Shown: piece after piece, positions 23,994-34,464 of the stretch | Layout: every line of letters begins with the position of its first letter | Numbering within the stretch: position 1 is the first letter of the stretch | Source: Diplodia intermedia | Lineage: Eukaryota; Ascomycota; Dothideomycetes; Botryosphaeriales; Botryosphaeriaceae | Assembly (NCBI GenBank): GCA_021495925.1 | Contig: JAKEKT010000016.1 | Span: forward strand, 124,001 to 188,000 | Direction: 5' to 3' | Length of the DNA stretch: 64,000 nucleotides | Program-made: the position numbers and the translations under genes | Notes under the pieces: generated by a model | The model's input: only the letters and a program-made list of their open reading frames with translations | What the model was told of the DNA's origin: nothing | Database searches by the model: none

Positions 23994-24292
23994 GGCTCTG
24001 GGTGCCTGGAAGGGCGCATTTGCTCTGCAGAGAACTCAAGAGGACTTCGGGCTACACAAAAGATGGGAGGGCGGCTAAGGGGCTGCGGCTTGGGGCGTTT
24101 CTAATTGTGTGTACGTTCCTGAGCGAAGTAAGCTGATGCTGATCGGAGGGCGCGCACGGGGGCGCGCCCCGGGGAAGGGATCACCGCCAGGGCGGCAAGG
24201 ATGACGCAGGGCACGGGCCCGCCTGTCCAAAAGCTTGTCGCGCGCTGATCCAAAATTTGTGAGGACAACCCGCTGCAAAATCACTGCCCGCC
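23994..24292. promoter_or_regulatory. divergent promoter, sorting nexin / RING-like gene
   Basis: 299 bp between two outward-facing start codons. GC-rich with no TATA box; both genes must be driven from here. Confidence 0.55.
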
Positions 24293-25136
24293 ATGGCCGC
24301 CTGCGTCGCCTGCCAGAGCCCGCTGATCCTCGAGGTCGACTACAGCGACAGCGAGGATGACGTCCACATGGGCGGCTCCAGCAGCGCTGCCGCTAGCGCA
24401 AAGAAAACCGTCCCCGACGACGTGCATCTGAACTGTGGATGCCACTACCACTGGTAATTCCATGTTGGATTCCTTGCAGGGCTCCGCCACGATCGCCAAT
24501 TTCAGCTAACGTGTTCGCAGGGAGTGTCTCTTGGACGCTTATTCCGTCACCGATTGTCCCAACTGTCAAGCTAGCATCGTGTCCACGGCCCCCGACGGCG
24601 GCCAGCAGGTCCTCAGCCACATTCACAACGAAGGCGGCCAGCAGCAGAATGTCGACATCCTGCCGCTGCTCAGCGAGGAGGGTTATCTCAAGACCTACCC
24701 AGAGGAACGCAAATGTCGCGCATTCCTCGAGTTCTGCCGCGAGGGCGACTACGACGCGGTGATTGCCATGCTGCAGGATGATGATAGCGACGGCAGCGAT
24801 GATGAAGACGCCATGCAAGACGGGCCCAAAATGGATATTCTGCGCTATCAGGATACCCTTGGCGACATGCAGTCCGGTCTCCACGCGGCCGTGCAAGGCG
24901 GAAGCCAAGAGATCGTATGGCTGCTGCTGCTCCTAGCTTCGAAATTGGACCTTTCTCAATTTCCTCGGGAGGTCTTCGACATTGCAAAGCAGTTCGGCGT
25001 GGAGAGAGAAGATCAGGCTGGCAAGGAAGACATCCGGACATTGAAGGATGCACAGGGCCGGACTGCCGAAGCTCTGGCCGCAGAGCTTGGAGGAGTCTGG
25101 GCCGGCTGGCCTGGCACCGGCCGGCTCGGAGTGTGA
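24293..25136 (+). CDS. RING-like zinc-finger protein with ankyrin-like C-terminus
   Basis: Two exons, 24293-24453 and 24521-25136; 258 aa. Spaced metal ligands C4-x2-C7, then C48-x-C50-H51-x-H53, C56 and C66-x2-C69 form a RING/RING-H2-like cross-brace split by the intron right after HYHW. Asp/Ser-rich acidic runs follow (DDDSDGSDDED). A helical region has LHAAVQGGSQEIVWLLLLLASKL, which looks like one ankyrin-type repeat, and a later DAQGRTAEALA. I do not recognise a named family. The domain suggests an E3 ubiquitin ligase or a scaffold, with no substrate implied. The acidic linker and repeat order match many fungal hypothetical proteins. Confidence 0.8.
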
Positions 25137-25656
25137 TTGAAGGAGCCAGCAGAGGCCACCGATTTCCGATCTGAAGCACGACTTGTGCAGATCCACACCA
25201 AACCAAGAATAGCAATCAGGCGGCCGCGACAGCCTCAAGGAGCTCGCCGTGACCGGTGACAGCGCACTGACAGACGTCATGTACGCGTGGTCCTAGAAGT
25301 AAATACAGGTGGCCCGACGCCTAATTGGGATTCTCAGGGACGACAACGCATAGATTGGGCAACTTGAAACAGGAAACGAACACACTGGGAACGTTTCAAA
25401 AATCTTATTTATCCTTCCGTTATTGCCAAGTGCTATGCCGAAGCAAACACACGGCTTCTAAAGCTAAAAGAAAAACAGGAGGACTGATCTTTGTTCTCCG
25501 CCGTCCGAGTGAAGTCCAGAGCATTCAAAGTTGATGACACCATGCCAGACTCAAAGAAGAAGGCGGTTGATGCTCGATCGCAAGCATCAAGATGCAAGTC
25601 GAGGATGACTGAGTCCAGCAAGGCGATGGCAATCCCGAAGATGGCAGAGCTAGCGC
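25137..25656. other. convergent intergenic region
   Basis: 520 bp between the 3' ends of the RING-like gene and the thioesterase. No further gene is seen. Confidence 0.5.
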
Positions 25657-26103
25657 TCATATCTTGACATACTTCGTGTGGGTGCCCGTCGCAATCACTG
25701 GCCCAGCATTTCCGTCGACGACTTTACTGATGGTTACGCTTGTAAAGGCCAGCGTGCCTCCGACCTTGTTCGCCCTACCCTCAACCTCGATCGTGTCGCC
25801 GTCCTTTGCAGAGGAGACATAGGTGACATGGATGTCGGTTGACACGCCGTTCTTCTCTCGCAGATCCCACGAGGAGATAGCCAAGCCGCCGGCCCAATCG
25901 ATCAAGGTTGCCGAGACGCTTCCATGCATACCCCCTTTGGAATTGATGTGGTTCTTCGAGATGGGAAGGCGTGCGCGAACGAGGCCCTTGGACGCGTGGA
26001 CGATCTGAATATCTGCGAGCAGAAACTCGTAGATAGCGCTCACGGGCTTGATGCGAGCCCAGCACTGCTCCACATGGGCCTTGATCTCCTCGTCCGTGGC
26101 CAT
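25657..26103 (-). CDS. hotdog-fold acyl-CoA thioesterase (PaaI/ACOT13-like)
   Basis: Intronless, 148 aa. The core motif INSKGGMHGSVSATLIDWAGG matches the catalytic loop of the 4HBT hotdog family (HN..G..HGG in ACOT13), with the acidic residue on the following helix. DIHVTYVSSAKDGDTIEVEG and a GTHTKYVK end complete the fold. It hydrolyses acyl-CoA to the acid and CoA. No mitochondrial targeting peptide or peroxisomal SKL end is evident, so the location is open. Length is normal for a single-domain member. Confidence 0.88.
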   Translation of the reverse strand: MATDEEIKAHVEQCWARIKPVSAIYEFLLADIQIVHASKGLVRARLPISKNHINSKGGMHGSVSATLIDWAGGLAISSWDLREKNGVSTDIHVTYVSSAKDGDTIEVEGRANKVGGTLAFTSVTISKVVDGNAGPVIATGTHTKYVKI

Positions 26104-26494
26104 GTTGCGCTGAGGGAATGGGGATATTCGGGTTGAGTAAGGAGAAAAGTGTTGAGGCGAGAGAGCTTGGCGATGTTCTCTCGCTGGTTGGCTTACGTTA
26201 TCAAGCGCTTATCTAAGAGCGGCCTAGCTCCTTGCGCAACGCTCAAGGCATCAGGAACCGGCTGGCCTCAACCACAAACCAACTTACGTGTTTCGCAGGA
26301 TCCAAGCCGAGAGGCTGACGGGCCGGCAGGCTGCAATGGATCTCACCACTACAAACACCCCTCAGAGTGACCTCAGTCAAAACCCTGTTCTTCACTCCTA
26401 AACCTCAGGACCCCAAACGTATCTCTGCTTCAACTCTCCATTTAGTTCTCGCAATTCAGTCAACTTCACATAGTCCTCGAGGAGCTCCTCGTCC
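26104..26494. other. divergent intergenic region
   Basis: 391 bp between the thioesterase start (minus) and the alpha/beta hydrolase start (plus). It must carry both promoters; no other feature is seen. Confidence 0.5.
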
Positions 26495-27620
26495 ATGATG
26501 TCTTTTCTGCTAAGTTGGTTTGAACCAACTTTCAATGCATTCAATCCTTTTAACTCTGTCCCGTTTGACCTCCGCTGGCGGCTTCTCCTCTTCCAGCCTA
26601 TCGTTCTCCTAATCAACTCAATGAAATATATACCTTGGCTACTCTCCCGCCGCTATACCATCATGTACATTCCCAACCGACATGGCAATCCTCTCCGAAC
26701 CCTGATCTTCCGTCCACCTTCGCGCAACCTTCAAACAAACCAGTCCCGCACCGGCCTCTCCCCTCTCCACGTCTCCATCCACGCCGGCGGCTTCATGGGC
26801 GGCATCCCCGAATACAATGCCGCCTTCGCCTCCCTCCTGTCCTCCCGCACCGGAGCCGTCGTCGTACTTCCCTCCTACCGCTTCGCGCCGTTGCACTCAT
26901 TTCCCGCCGCCATCGACGACATCGACGACGTGGTCGCATGGCTCCAATCCAACTCCGCACAGCGCCTCGGCGCCGACCCATCCCTCCTCACCATCAGCGG
27001 CTTCAGCGCCGGTGCTAATCTCGCGCTCGGAGCGACCCAGCAGCAGTCGGACCACCGCAGCGATAGTATCACCACCGACATCAAAGCGTCCGTAACCTTC
27101 TACGCTCCCGTCGACCTCCGCCTCCCACCACACGAGAAACCAGTGCCCGCCGGCCTTCCCGAGACGAACCCCATCGGGGCCATCCTCCCGCTCTCGGACG
27201 CGTACGTAGCGAGCGGGGCTGTGTCGCGCGAGCGGAACATGGCGGATGCGCGCTTGCACCCGATCCTGGCGGAGCTGCGGACGCTGCCGGAGCGGATGCT
27301 GTTCGTGATTCCAACGCTGGACATCCTGTTGCACGAGCAGCTGGTGCTCGTGGAGCGGTTGAAGAGGGAGATAGGAGAGGGAGGGGAGGGGAGGTTTGTT
27401 GAGAGCTTGATCGTAGAGGGGCAGTGGCACGGGTGGGTTGAGCGTGGGTAACCCCCTTTTTCAACAAACGAGAATATAGTACGAGAGTGAGGAGACTGAT
27501 GACTATCATGTAGTGCCCGATTTCATGATCGACACGAAAACGAAGTACGAGGCGTTCGATACGGCAACTGAATTCATCCGCGAAACGCATCGCCGCCATG
27601 GATGGGAATGGACAGCATGA
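26495..27620 (+). CDS. alpha/beta hydrolase, fold-3, with N-terminal hydrophobic segment
   Basis: Two exons, 26495-27443 and 27514-27620; 351 aa. The N-terminus is hydrophobic (LLLFQPIVLLINSMKYIPWLL), suggesting membrane association. Catalytic motifs: HAGGFMGG (oxyanion hole), SGFSAGAN (nucleophile Ser), PTLDILLHE (acid) and EGQWHGW (His). Reading through the donor stops at once after HGWVERG. Splicing C|GTGGGT to TAG|TG adds PDFMIDTKTKYEAFDTATEF and ends ETHRRHGWEWTA, a closing helix common in this family, so I take the spliced form. Substrate unknown; esterase or lactonase. Confidence 0.85.
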
Positions 27621-28079
27621 GAACGATGCACTGTACATGAATCCGGCACCAGCGCTTGCCTCAGTGACCACTGAGCTACTTGACAGATTGACTCAATCTT
27701 CACTTGACACAGATACGGAAGGCCATTGGTGATTTCAACTCCGCTCACGACTTTCAACGGTATTACACCCTTCTCAACGCTTGAATTATTGTTCTCTTGA
27801 CTCTGAGGGGCTTACTAAAGCTCAACTTATCAGGGCATCCACTTCTATCAAATGATCATATCGTATCTGGATGTGGTCTCACAATCTGCAGCCTAGCATA
27901 TACGTCCGGATGACGTTGAGATCTGTAAATTTATCGATACTTCGTAACTGGACATGACAAATGATCTTTCGCATCAACTGCTTGAAAGGTGCTATACACA
28001 TCAAAAACCAACAAAACTAACAGATCAAAAGGAAAAGGAAACGCCACATAATGCATACCTAGTTTTGGGCCCCCGCAGC
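27621..28079. other. convergent intergenic region
   Basis: 459 bp between the hydrolase and PEX7 stops, AT-richer than the flanking genes. No feature is recognised. Confidence 0.5.
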
Positions 28080-29231
28080 TCACATGGTGCGGTTTCCAGG
28101 GCCCATGATAGCTCTAACATCCCAAACCAGTAGCCTCTCATCCCAGCCGCAGCTCGCACACCAGCCCTCAGCACCGAAGAGACACCAATCGACACCCGTC
28201 ACGAACTCGGTATGCCGGCCCATGCGGCCCAACTCCTGGCCGCCGCCGAACGACATGGGATTCTTCGCCGCCGCCTCGGCCGGGTCGTTACCCATGGCGG
28301 TGCCGTCCGTCCACACGCGGCACGTCATGTCGTAGCTGGCGCTGAGCAGCACGTCCGACAGGTGGGGGCTCCACGTCAGGCGGCGCACGGCGTACTCGTG
28401 GCCGGGCAGGACGGCGACGGGGCCGTTGAGCTGGCGCATGTCGAAGGTGCGGATGGTGCGGTCGACGCCGGCGGTCGCGATGATGCCGTCGCGGTACTTG
28501 TTCCAGTCGTGCGTCAGCGCCTCGGCGGGCGGCGACGCGGCGGCGGGCGGCATGGGGGCGCCGCCGACGCGCGCCTTGGGGGGAGCGTGGATGGGGATGC
28601 TGAGGGTGAGGTGGTTGCTGGCCGAGGCCGGGGTGCGCAGGTCGAAGATGCGCAGGTGCGAGTCGGACGAGACGGCCGAGAGCACGCTGGGCGAGTGCGG
28701 CGAGAACTGCGCGCTGTAGGTGCACGAGTGCGTGGGCAGCGTCGCGATCGAGGCCGGCGCCTGCGGGTTCCAGATCTTGATCGTGCCGTCCCACGATGAG
28801 GACAGGAAGGTGTCCTTTGTGACCAGGTTCCAGTGGACGGCGAAGACCTCGCGGGCATGCTCCTGCCATGATTGGATGGGGAACTCGGACAGAGAGATGT
28901 CGAACAGCTTGATGCTGCCGTCGCCGCAGGCCGTCAGGATCTGGTTCTCGTGCGCTTCCGACCAGGTGGTATCAAAGAGGGAGTCTTGCGTGTCGAACCT
29001 GTATTTTCAAGCACTGGGTTAGCTTTTCGGCAGGCTTTGATAGGCGGAGGATGGGGAAGCAGCGCACCATTTCTCAGCTACGATGCCGTTGGCCGTGAGG
29101 CCGAGGATATACAGCCTGCCATTGCCGACGAGACCAAAGTTGGCGGAAGCGGCGACGGCTATGCGCGAGTCGAAGAAGGGCGAATATTTAACGCTGTAGC
29201 CGTTGTAGCCCTGGGTGCGGAATTCGAGCAT
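28080..29231 (-). CDS. PEX7: peroxisomal targeting signal 2 receptor (peroxin 7)
   Basis: Two exons, 29231-29068 and 28998-28080; 360 aa. WD40 propeller protein. The N-terminus FRTQGYNGYSVKYSPFFDSRIAVA is the characteristic Pex7 opening. Repeats include DGSIKLFDIS, SSSWDGTIKIWNP, SSDSHLRIFDLRT, GVDRTIRTFDMRQ and SASYDMTCRVW, with the last blade ending CGWDERLLVWDVR. It binds PTS2 cargo in the cytosol and carries it to the peroxisome with a Pex20-type co-receptor. A Pro/Ala-rich insert lies between blades 3 and 4. It is divergent from the AlkB gene across 327 bp. Confidence 0.96.
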
Positions 29232-29558
29232 GGTGTCGGCGGTGGCTGGGCGGGGTTACCATGAGCAGTGGGCGTCGCTTCAAGTGCAGGTGTTCGTAGA
29301 GTCGTAGCGATCGGCCAGATTGCTCATGACTCCGGGCCTGAGCCAGAGAGAGGGTGCGCAAACGGGCTCATAGAGCTGTAAAGGCGGCGGGTTGAGGTGG
29401 GATGAAGCTTGACTGACGACGAGCTGCATGCGCACGGATGCAGATGCCGAGGTTCGGGCTTGACGCCATCGCCCGCCGCCACGCCGCCGTCCCAGAGGCA
29501 ACCACATTTGATCCAAGCTGCATCATGTGCGCGCGCTCGAGAGACGCGTTCCCGCAAC
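29232..29558. promoter_or_regulatory. divergent promoter, PEX7 / AlkB-GRF gene
   Basis: 327 bp between outward-facing starts. Both promoters must lie here; no TATA box is evident. Confidence 0.55.
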
Positions 29559-31082
29559 ATGGACGCGTTCATCTCGAGAAAACGACGCCGAAGCTCGCCG
29601 CGAAATGACGCGCAAGCCGCCGCCAGCATGGTACCCGGAGAAGACGACGATTCCACGGACTTTAAGCTTGCTCTGCTCGCTTCACTACATCCGGAAACTG
29701 ACCAGACTTTTCTTCTCGACTTTTTACTCGATGCAGAGGGTTCTGTGGAAAGGGCCTCTGAGGCCTTAGCAGAGAAGGACAGAGTCGAATCGCCCCGCAA
29801 AAAACCCTCCATCGTCGGATATCAGTCTTCGCTTTCCCGTTTCACAGTCAAGAGTGGCAACACGGAAGAGAGGAACGGCCCTGCAAGCAGAAAACTATCA
29901 TCCAAGAAAGGAAGAACCTTACACTTGTACTCGCCAGAAGATATCGAGAATACTACCCCTTGCTCTATCATTCACAACTTTCTCCCTGCTGATGAGGCAG
30001 ACGCGCTGCTCAAGGAAATGCTCACCGAAGCTCCAACATTCGGCAGAGACACTTTCAAGTTATTCGACAGGGTGGTCGAAAGCCCGCATAGTATGGCTTT
30101 CTACGTCGACAGCTGGGAGGAAGCAGCTCGTCAGAGAAACGATTACATTTACAACGGCAGCCGAATAACCGTGAGGGGGCTTCTATTGTCTTGTCTCAAG
30201 ACCCAGAGCTTACGTGGAAGTAGGACATAAGACGTACCCTTCCCGAGATGGATAAGGCAAAGGCAAAGGTCCAGATCGCAGTCAACGCCGAAATCAAGCG
30301 GAGAATCGAGCAATTCCAAGGCGGCGTCAAACTCAAGTACCAGTCTCCCCGCGAATGGATTCCCAACGCCTCCTTCGTCAACTGCTATGACGGGGGCGCA
30401 GAAAGGCAAGACCCGACACACAAATCACCCAGACATTCCACGCAACCCTGACAACCCCACAGCGTCGGCTACCACTCAGACCAGCTCACCTACGTCGGCC
30501 CACGCGCCGTCATCGGCTCACTCAGCCTAGGCGTCGCGCGAGAGTTCCGCGTCCGCAAGGTTGTTGCGCGCGACGACAGTCCTTCCTCACCCGCTTCCGC
30601 CGACGAGAAGACGCGGAAGCCCTCCGATGCCGTGCGCGCCGACGCGGAGGGCCAGATCGCGATCCACCTGCCGCACAACTCGCTGCTGGTGATGCACGCG
30701 GCGATGCAGGAGGAGTGGAAGCACAGCATCGCCCCCGCGCCGGCCATCGATCCGCACCCGGTCTCCGGCAACAAGCGGATCAACATCACGTACCGGCATT
30801 ACAAGGATAGCTTGCATCCGCGGTACACGCCGCGGTGCAAGTGCAACGTGCCGACGGTGCTGCGGTGTGTGCAGAGGAAGAAGGAGAACAGGGGGAGGTA
30901 TATGTGGATGTGTCATACGAGTTATACACCAGGTCAAGAAGGGTATGTAATTGATTGTCTACATCTCCTGAGCTGTAGGGTACTGACCAATGTGGCGCAG
31001 ATGCTCTTTCTTCCAGTGGGCCGAGTTTGATGACGACGGATATCCACCTTGGGCGAAAAGCATGCAAAAAGGAGCAGCATAG
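29559..31082 (+). CDS. AlkB-like 2OG-Fe(II) dioxygenase with GRF zinc finger
   Basis: Four exons: 29559-30170, 30224-30405, 30463-30942 and 31001-31082; 451 aa. The N-terminal region (about residues 30-75) has a CUE-like helical motif (ALLASLHPE..FLLDFLLDAEGSVERASEAL) for ubiquitin binding. The dioxygenase core has H269-x-D271 (YHSD), a distal H352 (WKHS) and the 2OG-binding RINITYR. The C-terminus is a GRF zinc finger (C390-x-C392, GRYMWMC415, C426-SFFQW) that contacts nucleic acid. AlkB enzymes remove alkyl groups from bases, releasing formaldehyde. Intron 2 uses a GC donor (GCAAG) at 30406: the AG|C junction restores AESVGYHSD. Likely a nuclear DNA or RNA repair demethylase. Confidence 0.93.
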
Positions 31083-31283
31083 AACGTTGCGAAGTAAGGA
31101 GAGCGTAAAATGTAGACCGAACTGCCATTATCTCTGCAAACCACTGTAGCTGCATCGTGCAACGACATTGCTCATAATTCGTTTGCTTTTGTTCGAAACT
31201 TTTGATCAAATTACATCCCAGCACAGCGCTTTCGTTTCGAATACCCCCGACCAACCCTTTCTCCCGAGAGCCAGACACACATC

Positions 31284-33787
31284 TTACCCACTGCTCCTCT
31301 CCCTCACGATAGCCCTCGCTCTCTGCCTCTCGGCGCGATCGAGGACCCAGTTAAAGCTCATCACGCCCTCATCCGCCTCCGCTTCAACTTCCGCCCACTC
31401 ATCCTCCTCCATGTTCATCACCATCGTCAACTGCGTGCAGCGTTGGAACGCGTCCCTCAGGGCGTATTTGCCGCCCGCCGTGACCGCCGCCGAGACGATG
31501 CCCGCGACGTCGCGCTCCACGCGCACGGCGCCCAGCTCGTTGACGCGGCCGTAGTACGCCCATATGCGCTTCTCCAGCGCCTTGCTGAGGTACGACACGC
31601 TGGTCGCGAGCAGGCGGTCGAAGTTGCGCTCCGTGAGGATGCGTTTGATGGGGCGGGTGAGGGCGGACCAGGCGCGGTCGAAGCGCGCGCGCACCAGGTC
31701 GTCGACGGCGTTGGCCTGTTCGCCCGCCGTCGCGCTGGCGGTCGAGGGCGCGAGCGTGGGGTCCTGCGCCGCGGCCTCGTCGGCGCGCTGCTTGAGCGCC
31801 TCGAGCTCGTCTGCCGTGAAGGTGTAGTCGATGTCGCGGAAGGCCTCGGCCAGGATGGGCCGCATGCGCGGCTTCATTACCTGGTGGAAGGCGACGCTGA
31901 TGCCGTCGGAGATGAGCTCCGTCGTCTTAACCTCGAAGCTGTGCTCCATGGACTTCAGCGAGTTCTCGACGAAGACGGCGTCGTGGCCGAAGGGGAACTT
32001 GTCGACGAGGGCGTTGTGGGCGTCGCCATTGACGGGGCCATCGGAGGTGTGGCTGCCAATGTGGGACGAGACGATGCGTTTAATGTAGTCATTGGCGATG
32101 TCGAGGTTATTCAGGAGAACGAAGAAGGCGATGATCTTATCCTCGGGAGGCATGCCGCCTTGTATGGCGGCTTTAGGGTAGACGTCGTCCCGCATTTTAC
32201 GCTGGATCATACCAACAAAATCGGACCCTAACACTCGGCCAATGGTTGGCACAACGTTGGAGACCACCCCGCGCTGTGAGGTGTTGATCGAACGCTGAAG
32301 AACCTGGTTGACAATGTACATCACATCGTCGACAGCCGACGTAACGAAAGGAGGGCTTGCCCCAAGTGGCTTGTTTGGATTCAATGAAAGATCGGCCGGA
32401 GGCTCGTCCAACTGGAACGCCTTCTCGACGGATCGCCGGAAGAAGAAAGTTGCCATGATGTTGTATGGCTCGAGCAGGTGGCCGCTCACCTTCTTGGCGA
32501 GATTGCTGGTAGTGAGGAAATCGGGCATGATCAAAGGAGAGCTGTCGATGCCTTCAAGGTCGGAGTCGAGGGGCTACGTTTTCTTAGTTGCAATTGAAAG
32601 CTAGTTACTGCATTGCATTTACTTACGGCGGTCTTTGTGGCAAGGAATCTAGTGTACAGAGACCACCTTCCAAGCATTATTGCCGTCTCGCCAAGAAGGC
32701 CGTCCACTTCCTTCATGTCTACTCCTTCATCCTCGCTTGCACGGCCAGTGAGCCTGTCTCTCTGAGCCGGCGAGGATGAGCGGGGAGCCCCGCCACTGGG
32801 CACTGGCAGGAAGCTTTGAACAAGGAAAGAAAAGGCGTATGATTTGATGTCGGTCAATTTCCTGTCAATGTTGCGCTCGTCGCGCCATGTGTCCAGAATG
32901 ATGCCACCTTGGACGTCTGCCTCCATCTGAAGGCGCTCAATCACCTTGCCCATCATGCCAGTGCCGTAATGGCGCTCGACCAGCGGCTCGTGGCCACCCA
33001 CGATCTGGGCAATGTGCTCAAACAGCTTTGTCAATGCATTCGCGTAGAAGAAACTCTCTCTGCTTGCGACGGAAGTATTCAGGTTCGTCCGGGCTCTCGA
33101 CGACACGCCGTGGCAGACGTAGCGACCGTAGGCATCCAAGCCGACGTCCGACCTACCAATTAGGGGGAAGAGCTTGAAGAATCGCGTGACGGCCGTGCCA
33201 TCGCCCTCCTTCGCAGCCTTCTCGAACTCACGCAGGAACAGGCCACACAGCGACTCGGCGGCATTTTCCAGCGTCACCTGCGGCGCATCGGGCACCTCGG
33301 CGGTCGGCACAATCTCCTCGGCGAAGCTGCCATTGACGACGTCGGAGGGGATGCTGGATGCGCGGCTAAGGTAGCTCGCGGCCGTCTCCCAGTCTTGCGG
33401 TGCGCCCATGGAGCCGTGCACGCCCAGCACGCATGCCTTGAGCTCCGCAACCTGCTCGACGACCTCCAAAGTGGCCTTGACATTCGACTGCTCGTTGTCC
33501 AAGCGCTTCACGGCGGTCGAGATGCGGCTGGCGGTGGAGGCGGCGTCGGAGAGCATGCCATTGCTAATGGAGCGGGTGTTGACGACCTGGGTGCCGAGAT
33601 GGGCGCGCAGGAGATCGAGGCGGCCGAGCTCGCGCGAGAGATGCTCCTGCGAGGCGATCAGGTCGTTGAGGCGGGCGGAGACGTGGGCCTCCTGCTGGTT
33701 CAGGTGCTGGAGCGTGGCCTGGATCTCGGCGACGGAGGCGGCCTTGTAGATGTCGTGGTGGGCGCCCGGGTCGGCGTGGTCGTCCAT
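31284..33787 (-). CDS. COG4: conserved oligomeric Golgi complex subunit 4
   Basis: Two exons, 33787-32627 and 32573-31284; 816 aa. The N-terminal half is coiled coil (QATLQHLNQQEAHVSARL and SRELGRLDLLRAHL), as expected for lobe A COG subunits. Conserved stretches include FFKLFPLIGRSDVGLDAYGRYVC, MMGKVIERLQMEAD, VVSNVVPTIGRVLGSDFVGM and the C-terminal MSFNWVLDR. COG4 works in retrograde intra-Golgi vesicle tethering. The intron at 32574-32626 has a GTAAGT donor. The stop lies 201 bp from the convergent AlkB gene. Confidence 0.94.
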
Positions 33788-34464
33788 GGCGGCGGTTGCT
33801 GTGGGGAAACAGGTGTTGCGCTGGCGCTGGCGCTGATGAAATCGCTTGGCTCGCAGCGCTCAGAACCCAGCCTCGCGCATCATCGAGTCGACTCGAGCAA
33901 GCAAGGCGCCCGGCTTGCCGGCACCCTGCTTCCACCCACCACCCACTCACTACTTCCGCCGCCTAGCACAATCTCGCCTGCGCTGCGCAGACCTCCCTCC
34001 GCCCACCTCTCACGACCCCTCCGGTGCTGTCGTCCACGTCTCCCGCTGCTGCGCCACGCCGCCTCCTCCGCGTATCGCCGCCGCCTCGAACTCTCAAGCT
34101 CGCAAGCGCCCGCGACGCCGCACACAGCTCCGCTCCCACCGCCGTTTGCTCGAATCGTGCCCGCCTGGTGCCCCGCGCTCCTCTCCCTGCGCCTGCCGCT
34201 GCGCGCATCCAACTCCCACGCGCATCCGCTCTCGACCGCCGAGACCACCGCCGTCAGCCGGAAACGAGGCGGAATACGAGACAAACATAAACATCCGCCG
34301 AAACACCCTTCCACCTTATGCCGCCGCCAAGATTATAGATCTTTGTCTTCTTCCGGATATTTCTCTTCGCGCGCTGCATGGTCCCATGAGCGCCTAAATT
34401 TATTCCAATCCCGCACACCAAACCGACCCGCCGCTCTCCTCTGCCCGCCCTCCTCCGTCCCGCC
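33788..34464. promoter_or_regulatory. divergent promoter region COG4 / NIPA-like gene
   Basis: 677 bp, rich in C and Pro/Arg-coding triplets, which creates spurious frames. It contains both promoters and leaders; no RNA gene is seen. Confidence 0.5.
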
